Program-made: the position numbers and the translations under genes | NCBI RefSeq assembly: GCF_001412105.1 | Contig: NZ_LKST01000003.1 | Span: 124,001 to 188,000 of the forward strand | Direction: 5' to 3' | Origin: Corynebacterium oculi | GTDB lineage: Bacteria; Actinomycetota; Actinomycetes; Mycobacteriales; Mycobacteriaceae | DNA: 64,000 nucleotides | The notes under the pieces: generated by a model | The model's database searches: none | The model's input: only the letters and a program-made list of their open reading frames with translations | Told to the model about the DNA's origin: nothing | Part shown: in pieces, positions 7,999 through 16,721 of the stretch | Layout of the letters: each line of letters begins with the position of its first letter | How positions within the stretch are numbered: position 1 is the first letter of the stretch

Positions 7999-8634
7999 TT
8001 ACTCCTCGGTCTCCTCGGCGGATTCGGCACCGGCCTCCGCGCCGCCTTCCTCGGCAGCCTCGGCGGCCTCCTCCAGCTCCTCGTCCACCTCGGGGTAGGT
8101 GATGGAGACGATCACGGTCTCCTCGTCGGCCACCAGGGTGATGTCCTCCGGCAGGTTCAGCTCGCCGGCGGTGATCTTGGTGTCCACCTCCAGGCCCTCG
8201 ATGGAGACGGTGATCTCCTCGGGGATGTTGAGCACGTCGGCCTCCACCAGGAGCACGTCGGCGTCCTGGATGGACATGGTGCCGGCGGCGGGCTCGCCCT
8301 CAAGCACCACGGGAACCTCCACCTCAACCTTCTCGCCGCGCTTGATGGCCAGGAGGTCAATGTGGTCAATGTCCAGGGTGAGCACGTTCTGATCCACGTG
8401 CTTGACCATGGTGAGGTACTTCTCGCCGTCGATGTCCATCTCCACGATGGCGTTCACGCCGTTGTTGCGCACCAGGGCCTGCATCTCCAGCAGGGGAACG
8501 GCAAAGTGTACGGGCTCGGCCAGCTCGGGGCCGTAGATCACGCCGGGGATCTGCCAGGCGCGGCGCAGGCGGCGCGCGGCGCCCTTGCCAAACTCGGTGC
8601 GGTTCTGGGCTTCCAGGGTGGGGTACTTAGCCAT
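7999..8634 (-). CDS. rplY: 50S ribosomal protein L25/general stress protein Ctc
   Basis: A 211-residue L25 of the long (TL5/Ctc) type that binds 5S rRNA. The N-terminal domain begins TLEAQNRTEFGKGAARRLRR, typical of the family. A beta-rich C-terminal domain follows, then an acidic Glu/Ala tail (about 30 residues) common in actinobacterial homologues. The start at 8634 is chosen from the conserved N-terminus, with a GGGAG upstream. It ends in a strong terminator and is followed by pth2. Confidence 0.95.
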   Translation of the reverse strand: MAKYPTLEAQNRTEFGKGAARRLRRAWQIPGVIYGPELAEPVHFAVPLLEMQALVRNNGVNAIVEMDIDGEKYLTMVKHVDQNVLTLDIDHIDLLAIKRGEKVEVEVPVVLEGEPAAGTMSIQDADVLLVEADVLNIPEEITVSIEGLEVDTKITAGELNLPEDITLVADEETVIVSITYPEVDEELEEAAEAAEEGGAEAGAESAEETEE

Positions 8635-8916
8635 GAGGGGTCTCCCATCGGTAGTTCTTGAATAGTCACAGGGGAGCCGACCGCAATAAAAAACTGCGGC
8701 CCACTCGTGCGCTCGCCGAGTCTCCGCAGGATAAACCTTAAGGTGATACTCACAATCGCGTCGATAACGGCCCGCAGGCCCTCGCCGAGACAAAGCCCAA
8801 GGCTAGCACTGCCGCCTGGATTGGGCAAAGGCGCCGCTTGCCCTTGTGGGGGGCGCCGGGGCGGCGTTACCATTGCCGGGAATTATCCAAGGATAGAAAA
8901 CAGGAATGAATCTACG
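8635..8916. promoter_or_regulatory. Divergent upstream region of rplY and a membrane-protein gene
   Basis: This 282-base gap must hold the promoters for both genes. The only structure I see is an inverted repeat GGGCAA/TTGCCC (8823-8828 and 8838-8843) with a GC-rich loop, and a G-run at 8848-8853. I cannot place promoters with confidence. Confidence 0.3.
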
Positions 8917-9747
8917 GTGAGTTTTGAGGATCGGGGCGAGTCCATCGCCCAGGCGCAAAAGAACACACGCAAGGGAACAAAGCGCGGCAGGCTCAATATC
9001 TTAGAGGCCATGAACTGGGGATTTTCTACCGCCTGGCATAACCCACGGGTGTGGATACTCGGCACCCTCCTGATGTTTATCGCGCTGCTCGCCACCTTGA
9101 TCCTGTTGGGGGTAATCCTGTGGGGCGCAGAGACGCTGCTCGGCCGGGAGTTCACCTTCGAATGGCCGCAGGAGATGGAACTTCCCGAGGGCTTTGGACC
9201 GGGCATCTCCCTGATCCCGCTGTTGATTACTCCCTGCCTCTACGCCGGGGCGCTGGCCCAGGTGAGCCGGGAGAAGATCGGCTACCGGCATTTCTTCCAG
9301 AACACGCATTACTGGAAGGTGATCCTGGTATCCGTGGTGGGCTCGGTGTTCTGGTGGGCGGTGGAGTACCTTTTTGGCGCGCTGATCCCGGCGGGCAGCG
9401 GCACCGCCGGGGAGGATCGGAGCTTCTGGTACATCCTGGGCGGGTTCCTTGGTTGGCTCATTCAATTCGCCGTGGTGGTGTTCACGCAGCTGCTCACCCT
9501 GGCCTGGACGTGGTACGTGGCCGATGGCCGTGGCATCGGGGAGGCGGTGCAACGGGGCTCGGCGCTGGTGTGGCGCAACTTCCTCCCCCTGGCGCTCCTC
9601 TACGTGATCGGTGGAGCGGTATTCATCCTGGGCACCGTCTTTACCCTGGGGTTGGGCCTGTTCCTGTTTATCCCGGCCTCGCTGCTCATGGCGGCGCACC
9701 TGTGCCGCCAGGGCAACGGCGGAGTGCTTCCCGCGCCAAAGGCATAA
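8917..9747 (+). CDS. Conserved polytopic membrane protein
   Basis: A 276-residue protein starting at GTG 8917 with AGGA 11 bases upstream. A basic, hydrophilic N-terminus of about 30 residues is followed by roughly five or six hydrophobic segments: the one starting WILGTLLMF, SLIPLLITPCLYAG, the one starting WKVILVSVVGS, a long pair around residues 170-205, and a C-terminal pair around FILGTVFTLGLGLFLF. It resembles the uncharacterised DUF975/glycerophosphoryl-diester-phosphodiesterase-membrane-domain type of proteins, but I do not recognise it firmly. It is transcribed alone and ends in a bidirectional terminator shared with prs. Confidence 0.7.
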   Translation: MSFEDRGESIAQAQKNTRKGTKRGRLNILEAMNWGFSTAWHNPRVWILGTLLMFIALLATLILLGVILWGAETLLGREFTFEWPQEMELPEGFGPGISLIPLLITPCLYAGALAQVSREKIGYRHFFQNTHYWKVILVSVVGSVFWWAVEYLFGALIPAGSGTAGEDRSFWYILGGFLGWLIQFAVVVFTQLLTLAWTWYVADGRGIGEAVQRGSALVWRNFLPLALLYVIGGAVFILGTVFTLGLGLFLFIPASLLMAAHLCRQGNGGVLPAPKA

Positions 9748-9750
9748 CTA

Positions 9751-9778
9751 AAGCGGGGTGGGAGCGCCCACCCCGCTT
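9751..9778. terminator. Bidirectional terminator
   Basis: A perfect 12-bp stem AAGCGGGGTGGG (9751-9762) with its complement at 9767-9778 and a 4-base loop. It lies exactly between the convergent membrane-protein gene and prs, and can serve both. Confidence 0.8.
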
Positions 9779-9788
9779 ATCGTGAGTA

Positions 9789-10766
9789 CTAGGCCTGCCC
9801 CTCGAAGAGGTGCGTCACGGAGCCGTTCTCAAAGATCTCGTTGATCGTCTGAGCCAGCAGCGGGGCGATGGACAAAACGGTGAGGTTGCTCCACCCCTCC
9901 GTGGACTGAGGCAGGGTGTCGGTGGTGATGATCTCCTCCGCCCCGCACTGGGAAAGGCGCTCGCGGGCGGGGTCGGAGAACACGCCGTGGGTGCAGGCGA
10001 TCACCACGGAACGCGCGCCGGCTTCCTTGAGGATCCCCACGGCTCCGGCGATGGTCCCGCCGGTATCAATCATGTCGTCGATGAGGATGCAGTCCTTGCC
10101 CTCCACGTCACCCACCACGCGGTTGGCTACCACCTGATTGGCCACGTCCAGGCTGCGGGTCTTGTGCACGAAGGCCATGGGGGCGTCGCCAAGCACGTTG
10201 GCCCACTTCTCGGCGGTCTTGACGCGGCCCGCGTCCGGGGAGACCACGCACAGATCCTTCAGCGAGTACTTGCCGGAGATGTAATCGGTGAGGATCGGCA
10301 TGGCGTGCATGTGATCCACGGGGCCGTCGAAGAATCCCTGGATCTGATCGGTGTGCAGATCCACGGAGACAATGCGATCCGCGCCCGCCGTGCGCAGCAG
10401 ATCGGCCACCAGGCGAGCGGAGATGGGCTCGCGCCCCCGGTGCTTCTTATCCTGGCGGGCATAGGGGTAGAAGGGCAGGATCGCGGTGATGGTGCGAGCG
10501 GAACCACGCTTGAGGGCGTCGATCATGATGAGCTGCTCCATCAGCCACTTATTCAGCGGCTGGGTGTGAGATTGCAGCACGTAGCAGTCCGAGCCGCGCA
10601 CCGACTCCTCAAAGCGCACGAAGATCTCGCCGTTGGCAAAGTCACGGGCCGTGGTGGGGGTCAGCTCGATGCCGAGTTCCTTGGCCACCTCCTGACCAAG
10701 CTCCGGGTGGGCACGCCCGGAAAACAGCATCATGTTCTTGTGGGTTTGCTTCCAGTGAGCAGTCAT
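9789..10766 (-). CDS. prs: Ribose-phosphate pyrophosphokinase (PRPP synthetase)
   Basis: Makes PRPP from ribose 5-phosphate and ATP for nucleotide, His, Trp and NAD synthesis in the cytosol. The 325-residue protein is the normal length. It shows the ATP-binding FVRFEESVRGSDCYV region, VDLHTDQIQGFFDGPVDH, the SPDAGRVKTAEKW flexible loop and the PRPP motif ILIDDMIDTGGTI. It follows glmU with an 11-base gap, the usual glmU-prs operon of actinobacteria. PRPP made here also feeds the pyr genes further on. Confidence 0.97.
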   Translation of the reverse strand: MTAHWKQTHKNMMLFSGRAHPELGQEVAKELGIELTPTTARDFANGEIFVRFEESVRGSDCYVLQSHTQPLNKWLMEQLIMIDALKRGSARTITAILPFYPYARQDKKHRGREPISARLVADLLRTAGADRIVSVDLHTDQIQGFFDGPVDHMHAMPILTDYISGKYSLKDLCVVSPDAGRVKTAEKWANVLGDAPMAFVHKTRSLDVANQVVANRVVGDVEGKDCILIDDMIDTGGTIAGAVGILKEAGARSVVIACTHGVFSDPARERLSQCGAEEIITTDTLPQSTEGWSNLTVLSIAPLLAQTINEIFENGSVTHLFEGQA

Positions 10767-10777
10767 GGGACTGTGCT

Positions 10778-12280
10778 TTAACCTTCCTGGTCGGTGCCGG
10801 AGTGATCGGAGGCGGACGGCGATGGCTGTGATTGCTCAGCCTCGCGCGCCCGCTGGGCGGCCCGGGCGGCAGGTGATCCAGGCCGCTTGCGCTCCACCCA
10901 TCCCTCGATGTTGCGTTGGCGCCCGCCGGAGACCACCAACGCCCCCGCGGGGACATCCTCCTTGATTACTGTACCCGCCCCGGAGTACACCCCATCACCC
11001 ACCGTCACCGGGGCGATGAACATGGTGTCCGAGCCAGTGCGCACGTGATCGCCCACCACGGTGTGATGCTTCTCCACGCCGTCGTAGTTCACGAACACGC
11101 TCGACGCCCCGATATTGGACTGCTCCCCGATGGTGGCATCGCCCACGTAGGTCAGGTGCGGCACCTTGGAGCCGCGCCCGATGGTGGCGTTCTTGGTCTC
11201 CACGAAGCCCCCGAGCTTGCCCTCCTCGCCCAGGCGGGTACCGGGGCGAAGGTAGGTAAACGGCCCCACGGTGGCGCCTTCCCCAATGGTGGAGGAAAGC
11301 GCGTGGGTGCGCACCACCGAGGCGTCGCGGCCCACGGAGACGTCGATAAGCGTGCTGTCCGGCCCGATGAGCGCGCCGTCGCCCACGCTCGTGGTGCCGC
11401 GCAATTGGGTGCCGGGCTCGATGGTGATGTCCTGGCCCAGGGTGACGGTGACGTCAATGCGGGTGGTGGCGGGGTCGATCACGGTCACCCCGCCGCGCAT
11501 GGCGGCCTCCACGGTGCGGCGGTTGAGTTCCTGCCCCGCAGCAGCCAGCTGAACGCGGTCGTTCACGCCGGCGAGTTCGCGGGCATCGTCCGCCAGGTGC
11601 GCGCGCACGGTGTGGCCCTCCTCGCGGGCGATACCCAGCACGTCGGTGAGGTACAGCTCGCCCTGGGCGTTATCGGAATCCAAGTGAGCCAGCCCGTAGC
11701 GCAGCACATCCGAGTCAAAGGCGAACACGCCCGAGTTCACCTCGCGGATCGCGCGCTCGGCGTCGGAAGCATCCTTCTGCTCCACGATGCTGGTCACCTG
11801 CCCCTCCTCGTTGCGCACGATGCGCCCATACCCGGTGGGATCCTCCAGCTCCAGGGTGAGCACCGTGACGGCGGTGGGGGACTGCGTGTGCGCCTCGTGC
11901 AGCCTGCGCAGGGTCTCCGGGCGCAGCAGGGGCACATCGCCGTTGGTGACGATCACGGTGCCCTGGAAATCCGGGATCGCGGACAGCGCGCACTGCACCG
12001 CGTGCCCGGTGCCCTTCTGCTCCTCCTGCACCGCCTGCACCACCGGGCGGCCCAACTCCTGCGCGATCGCCTCGGCCGCGGGGCTTACCTGCTCACGCTG
12101 GTGCCCCACCACCGCCACCAGGTGCTCGGGCTGGATCGCGGCGGCGGCATGCAGGCTGTGGGAAAGCAGGCTGCGCCCGCCGATGCAATGCAGCGTCTTT
12201 TGGGTGGCGGACTTCATGCGCGTGCCGGCACCGGCGGCCAGAACGACGACGGCACAATCAGGGGTAGAAGCAGTGGTCAC
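10778..12280 (-). CDS. glmU: Bifunctional GlmU uridylyltransferase/acetyltransferase
   Basis: Produces UDP-GlcNAc for peptidoglycan. It has 500 residues from GTG 12280 (GGAGGG upstream). The N-terminal nucleotidyltransferase domain has [12 protein letters not shown] near residues 12-23 and the ATGHAVQ-like GTGHAVQ stretch. The C-terminal half is a left-handed beta-helix with hexapeptide repeats ending in the acetyltransferase region ([20 protein letters not shown], then [16 protein letters not shown]). A Ser/Pro/Gln-rich tail is typical for corynebacteria. First gene of the glmU-prs unit. Confidence 0.96.
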   Translation of the reverse strand: MTTASTPDCAVVVLAAGAGTRMKSATQKTLHCIGGRSLLSHSLHAAAAIQPEHLVAVVGHQREQVSPAAEAIAQELGRPVVQAVQEEQKGTGHAVQCALSAIPDFQGTVIVTNGDVPLLRPETLRRLHEAHTQSPTAVTVLTLELEDPTGYGRIVRNEEGQVTSIVEQKDASDAERAIREVNSGVFAFDSDVLRYGLAHLDSDNAQGELYLTDVLGIAREEGHTVRAHLADDARELAGVNDRVQLAAAGQELNRRTVEAAMRGGVTVIDPATTRIDVTVTLGQDITIEPGTQLRGTTSVGDGALIGPDSTLIDVSVGRDASVVRTHALSSTIGEGATVGPFTYLRPGTRLGEEGKLGGFVETKNATIGRGSKVPHLTYVGDATIGEQSNIGASSVFVNYDGVEKHHTVVGDHVRTGSDTMFIAPVTVGDGVYSGAGTVIKEDVPAGALVVSGGRQRNIEGWVERKRPGSPAARAAQRAREAEQSQPSPSASDHSGTDQEG

Positions 12281-12402
12281 GGAAAAGGTCCCTCCGACGG
12301 GGTAGCGGAAAGCGGTAACCAGCACAGCATAACGCCTGGGGTGGGGGCCGGGGGTAGCCTGGGTAGAAGGCGAGTTTTTGCACCAACCAGCAGGAGGTAA
12401 CG

Positions 12403-13905
12403 GTGGAAAGAAGAACATTCCTACGCGGCGCGGGCCTCACCATGCTGACCCTGGCGGCCGCCCCCGTGCTGCACGCCTGCTCCACCGGACAACCCACCCC
12501 GCGTGGCTACTCCGGGCAGGCCCGGCCCCTCCCCATTCCCCAGCTGGCCCAGGGGGAGCTTATCGACGCCGTGCGCACCTTCGACCTGCGCGCCGGGGCT
12601 GTGGACGCGCAGATCCTCCCCGACACCACCACCCCCGCCTGGGGCTTCAACGGCGGGCACCTGGGCCCCACCCTGCGCCTGCGGCGCGGCGAGGACGTGC
12701 GCATGAACGTCCACAACGGCCTGGACGAGATGACCACGCTCCACTGGCATGGCATGAAACTCCCCGCCATTGCCGACGGCGGGCCCCATCAACCCATCGA
12801 ACCGGGCCAGACCTGGACGCCCCAGTGGCGGGTGGAACAACCCGCCGCAACCCTCTGGTACCACCCCCACCCGCACGAGCGCACCGCCCTGCACTCCTAC
12901 CGGGGGCTGGCGGGCATGATCCTCATCGAAGACGAGGCCTCCGACTCCCTGGCGCTGCCCTCCGAATACGGCGTGGATGACATCCCGCTGGCCATCATGG
13001 ATCAGAAGTTTGATGAGGACGGTCGCCTCGACGAGGTATCCGACCCCGACCTTGGACTTAAGGGCGATACCCCCACCGTCAACGGCATCACCCACGCCTA
13101 CTTTGACGCCACCACCTCCACCCTGCGGCTGCGCCTACTCAACGCCGCCACCATGCGCTTCTACCGCCTGGGCTTTTCTGACGAACGCCCCTTCCGCGTG
13201 GTGGCCACCGACTCCGGCTTTCTGCCCGAGCCCATCGAGGCCACCCACCTGCCGATCAGCCCCGGCGAGCGCGCCGAGATCGTGGTGAACCTGGAGGCGG
13301 GGGAGACCGTCACGCTCACCTCCACACCCTTCCCCGACAACTTTGGGGTGCCGGAGGACGAGTACAGCTTGGACTTTGGCCTCCAAGACTCCTTTGATTT
13401 GCTAGAGATCAGGGCGGCGGATCGCCTTGCCTCGGGTGCCGCTGTGCCCGATGTTCTGGCTCCCGACGCCGCCCGCGAGGTAGCGGTGAACGGCGCGGTG
13501 GAGCGGGAGTTTGTGCTCAACACCTTCCAAATCAACGGGCAATCCATGGACATGAACCGCGTGGACGTGACCATTGACCACGACCGCCCCGAAATCTGGA
13601 CGGTGACCAACGAAAACGCCGACTGGATCCACAACTTCCACATTCACGACGCCACCTTCAAGGTGCTCTCCCTCGACGGCACGGACGTAGAGGTATTCAC
13701 CTCCGGGTGGAAGGACACCGTGGCCCTGCCGCCCGGGGCCACCGCGCGCCTGGCGGTGGAGTTTGGGCACTACCCCGATCCGCATTGGGCGTACATGTAC
13801 CACTGCCACATGCTCCTGCACGAGGACTCCGGCATGATGGGGCAATTTGTGATCGTCCCGCCGGGGGAGCGGGCCGCGCTGGCGATGGGGCATGGGCATG
13901 GGTAG
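12403..13905 (+). CDS. Tat-exported multicopper oxidase
   Basis: A 500-residue laccase/CueO/FtsP-type protein. It starts at GTG 12403 after a strong AGGAGGT. The twin-arginine signal (MERRTFLRG) ends in a lipobox-like LHAC, so it may be lipid-anchored outside the membrane. The copper-binding blocks are all present: LHWHG near 113-117, WYHPHPH near 153-159, HNFHIHD near 410-416 and [14 protein letters not shown] near 465-478, including the T1 Cys and Met. It ends in a short metal-binding-like GHGHG. A role in copper tolerance or extracellular oxidation of Cu(I), Fe(II) or phenols is likely. The toxin gene follows after 40 bases. Confidence 0.93.
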   Translation: MERRTFLRGAGLTMLTLAAAPVLHACSTGQPTPRGYSGQARPLPIPQLAQGELIDAVRTFDLRAGAVDAQILPDTTTPAWGFNGGHLGPTLRLRRGEDVRMNVHNGLDEMTTLHWHGMKLPAIADGGPHQPIEPGQTWTPQWRVEQPAATLWYHPHPHERTALHSYRGLAGMILIEDEASDSLALPSEYGVDDIPLAIMDQKFDEDGRLDEVSDPDLGLKGDTPTVNGITHAYFDATTSTLRLRLLNAATMRFYRLGFSDERPFRVVATDSGFLPEPIEATHLPISPGERAEIVVNLEAGETVTLTSTPFPDNFGVPEDEYSLDFGLQDSFDLLEIRAADRLASGAAVPDVLAPDAAREVAVNGAVEREFVLNTFQINGQSMDMNRVDVTIDHDRPEIWTVTNENADWIHNFHIHDATFKVLSLDGTDVEVFTSGWKDTVALPPGATARLAVEFGHYPDPHWAYMYHCHMLLHEDSGMMGQFVIVPPGERAALAMGHGHG

Positions 13906-13945
13906 GAGGTGCTAATCTTCTGCTCAAGAATGGGGGTTCGGGGAC

Positions 13946-14410
13946 ATGGAGAATGTTTACTGGCTATGGACTGCCGCTGGGGAACGCCGCAGGGATGTTT
14001 CTGCGAGCGATCCCCGTCCCGTTATTGGGGAGAAAGAAGCACGGCATGTGCTGGATGGGGAACCAGACGATGAGCGCAAGGGTGGACACCGTCACGGGGT
14101 AAATCGGGTAGGGAAAACGGAGTTTCCGTTGGCCTGGACGGATGAAAATGTCATAGAGGCGGTGCGTGGCACCCTGCGATCCCCTGATTGGAGCGCTGTG
14201 CGCGGGGATCGGAGAACGTTACGGAAGGTGGTTGTGTTCAAAGACCACAGAGTGATGGTGGAGGTGCAGTATTACCGCCGATACGGGCAAGTTATATTCC
14301 GGACGGCCTATCCTGTGATGGGAGACGGAGTAATCTTGAATCTGGATCGCAGCGTGAGAGTGGAGGTTCCTCTCCGCTTAGAGAGCGGTACGGGAGGACA
14401 ACATGGATAG
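13946..14410 (+). CDS. EndoU-type nuclease toxin, stand-alone
   Basis: A 154-residue protein whose body fits the bacterial EndoU nuclease family found at the C-terminus of polymorphic toxins. RHVLDG (His34) and GGHRHG (His48, His50) are the two histidine motifs. VGKTEFPLAW (residues 55-64) and the terminal TAYP (120-123) are further hallmarks. EndoU domains cut RNA. Here the domain has only about 30 residues before it and no signal peptide or delivery domain, so it is an orphan module. The ribosome-binding site is poor (G-rich). It overlaps the next gene by 8 bases, the usual toxin-immunity layout. GC is lower than in flanking core genes. Confidence 0.75.
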   Translation: MENVYWLWTAAGERRRDVSASDPRPVIGEKEARHVLDGEPDDERKGGHRHGVNRVGKTEFPLAWTDENVIEAVRGTLRSPDWSAVRGDRRTLRKVVVFKDHRVMVEVQYYRRYGQVIFRTAYPVMGDGVILNLDRSVRVEVPLRLESGTGGQHG

Positions 14411-14729
14411 CATCAGCCTGATGAATCAGCCGAGGACGCGGGATCGCCTCGCGGAATTATATGCCGATGATCTGGTGGCCCTAGCGGCCTTGCAATATCT
14501 CTGGGACATTCTCAGCGAGGAAGAAAAAGGGGAAGTGGTGCACAACGGTGCCTACGGGGACACCTGGTACGGGCTTGACCTGGGCTTGTGGGCGGCAGCC
14601 CAGCGGAGGCACCACGTTCCAGAACGGCTGCTGGAGGTCATCGAGGCGGAAATGCTCCGCCGCGATGACCTGATCCGCATTGACGAGAGCATCGCGCGGT
14701 TGCGCGATCTCCCCGCAGGGGCCGCCTGA
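14403..14729 (+). CDS. Probable immunity protein for the EndoU toxin
   Basis: A 108-residue acidic, mostly helical protein (many Leu, Glu and Asp; LSEEEKGEVVHNG, then WYGLDLGLWAAAQRR). I recognise no family. Assignment rests on position: it starts inside the last 8 bases of the toxin gene, is small and acidic, and no other partner is nearby. It has no signal peptide, so it would act in the cytosol by binding the nuclease. Confidence 0.55.
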   Translation: MDSISLMNQPRTRDRLAELYADDLVALAALQYLWDILSEEEKGEVVHNGAYGDTWYGLDLGLWAAAQRRHHVPERLLEVIEAEMLRRDDLIRIDESIARLRDLPAGAA

Positions 14730-14781
14730 GCGTTCCCGCCGTGCGGGGAAGAGAACCCGCGTAGCGGAAACGTCCTCACGC

Positions 14782-15989
14782 CTATTCCGAGCGTAGATCG
14801 GCCACGTCTATGCGGCTGCGCGCCGCGCGAGCCGCAATGCGCGCGTAGATCACCCCGGAGAGCAGGGCCACCGCGCCCGCGATGAGGAGCGGTTCGGTGA
14901 CCTGGCCGGGGTCAAGAACCTCGCTGATCTCCACCACGTTGATGAACGCGATGTCCGTGATGGTGGCCGTGATCGCGCTGATCCCGGCCGCCACTACCAG
15001 GGGAACCAGGGCATAAAGGAACCAGGCGCGGCGTTGCAGCGAGGCATTGATACCCACCACTCCCAGGGCGGCGGTGAGCCGCCTGCGCCCGGACGCCGTG
15101 GTGGCGGCCGCGACGATGGTGAACACGGTGCAGGCGATCACCGTCCACCAGCCCGCTATGCGGTACAGCTCGATTACGTGGCCGCGCCTGTAAAGGCGGG
15201 CGGCGTCCTTGACCGGCTTGGAGACCACAAAGGCCAAGGGGTCTACCTTTAATAGTTCCGTCACCTGTTCTGGCGAAAGGTCAGGATAATAGAGGAGATT
15301 GGTTTCCTGGGGTGCCACGGGTTGATCCAAGAGAGTGCCATTAAAGGAAAATACTCCCGTGGGGTAGGAAACAATATCTGGCCGCTCCACCTTGTCTATG
15401 GGCACCTTATATCCCGGATTGCAGTCCAATTCCACCTTTTTTGCTTGGGCCAGGGCGGCGCAATCGGCAACGAGCGGGCCCTCCTTTGCGGGGTCGTGTA
15501 TAGGAATAGCGCCGGGAACCGCAGCCATAACGCTTTCTGCGTTATTCGTGGACACCAGGGGCCCGGGTCCGTTGCTGTCGATGACGTCCGTAAGATACGT
15601 GGCCAATTGCGTGGTCATCACTGTGGTGAGCGAGGCCGCCAGGATCGCCAGTCCCACGGCGGCGGTGGAACCTCCGTTACCGGGGCGTTGCCGGGTGCCA
15701 CGAGGAAAGTCGTCATCTCGTTCCCCTCGGGGAGGGCGAGCCGGGAAGAGACCTGGGCGTAGGGCACGCTTTCCTCGGCAAGGAACTCAGTGCGCGGCAG
15801 GCGGGCCTCGGCGCGTTCTGCACGATCCGAGATCATCTGAGGCAGCGCGGAGGCGAGGCAGAGGAACATCACTGCCACGGAGGTGGCGGCGATCACCGCT
15901 ATGCGTCCGAGGGAACGGGAACGCAGGCTGATGGTGGCGCCCAGACGTATCGAGCGCCATACCATGCCAGAATTACGCGGAGCGCTCAT
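14782..15989 (-). pseudogene. FtsX-type ABC permease, frameshifted
   Basis: Two overlapping frames make one expected protein of about 402 residues. The N-terminal part (from ATG 15989, with GAGGAGGGAGG upstream) has one TM and an extracytoplasmic start. It runs to about 15665, where the frame goes to VTEVPPPPWDW and then a stop. The continuation AAVGLAILAASLTTV sits in another frame and runs to 14782 with three further TM segments. One missing base in a CCACCGCCGCC stretch explains it. The start overlaps the partner ATPase stop. As it stands the exporter would be non-functional unless the shift is an error or is bypassed by frameshifting. Confidence 0.75.
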
Positions 15990-16620
15990 GCAACCTCCCT
16001 CCTCGAAGTTCCAGACGGCGGTGCGTGGTGCGGCTGACCTCCTCATCGTGTGTCACCATGATGAGGCATGTCCCCATGCACCGCGTTTGTTCCAGCAATG
16101 CGGCAAGCACAGATTCGGAGGTTGCGGGGTCAAGGGCGCCCGTGGGCTCGTCGGCAAGCAGAACGGTGGGCTCGATGGACAGGGCTCGCGCAATAGCCGC
16201 CCGCTGCGCCTGGCCGCCGGAAACAAAGGCCGGGCGTCGGTGCGCGGTATCGTGGTCAATACCCACGCTCGCCAGCAAGTCCAGTGCGTTCCGCCGCAAC
16301 TCCTTGCGCGGCTCTCCCCGGACATAGCGGGGCAGCATGACGTTTTCTACTAGGGTAAGTTCCGGAACCAGCTCGGAGAACTGGAAAACGTAGCCGATCT
16401 CGGAAAGACGCAGGGTGTCGTACTCCCCGGCGGACAGCCCGGAGAGGCTGCGTCCGCTGACGTACACGTTGCCCTCCTCCGGGGTGAGCAGTCCGGCGAG
16501 CGTGTGCAGCAGGGTGGTCTTGCCCTCGCCGCTGCGGCCCATGATAGATATGCTTTCTCCGGGGTAGGCCAAGAGATCGAGGTGGGAGAGAATCGCCCCG
16601 CCACCCTGGCAGACAGTCAC
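15973..16620 (-). CDS. ABC transporter ATPase (MacB/LolD-like)
   Basis: A 215-residue nucleotide-binding protein with GRSGEGKTTLL (Walker A), FVSGGQAQRAAIARAL (signature) and VLLADEPTGALD (Walker B), followed by the H-loop THDEE. This is the class that pairs with FtsX/MacB permeases. I use the GTG at 16620, but homologous-looking coding sequence extends about 15 codons upstream (SVLSTPQHPAVEARN) toward a good AAAGGAGG at about 16680. The true start may be non-standard or lost. It lies about 100 bases downstream of the LuxC-PaaK gene on the same strand and may share its transcript. Confidence 0.9.
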   Translation of the reverse strand: MTVCQGGGAILSHLDLLAYPGESISIMGRSGEGKTTLLHTLAGLLTPEEGNVYVSGRSLSGLSAGEYDTLRLSEIGYVFQFSELVPELTLVENVMLPRYVRGEPRKELRRNALDLLASVGIDHDTAHRRPAFVSGGQAQRAAIARALSIEPTVLLADEPTGALDPATSESVLAALLEQTRCMGTCLIMVTHDEEVSRTTHRRLELRGGRLHERSA

Positions 16621-16721
16621 ATTGCGTGCCTCGACGGCAGGGTGCTGGGGCGTGGATAGAACAGAGATAGTGTGGAGCCTCCTTTAATAATGGCCCCAAG
16701 GATACTCCAGGCTCCCCTTTA

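Noticed and set aside
10916..12400. A 494-residue open frame on the plus strand opposite glmU
   Set aside because: It is the antisense shadow of a GC-rich gene; no motif or ribosome-binding site, while glmU on the other strand is complete.
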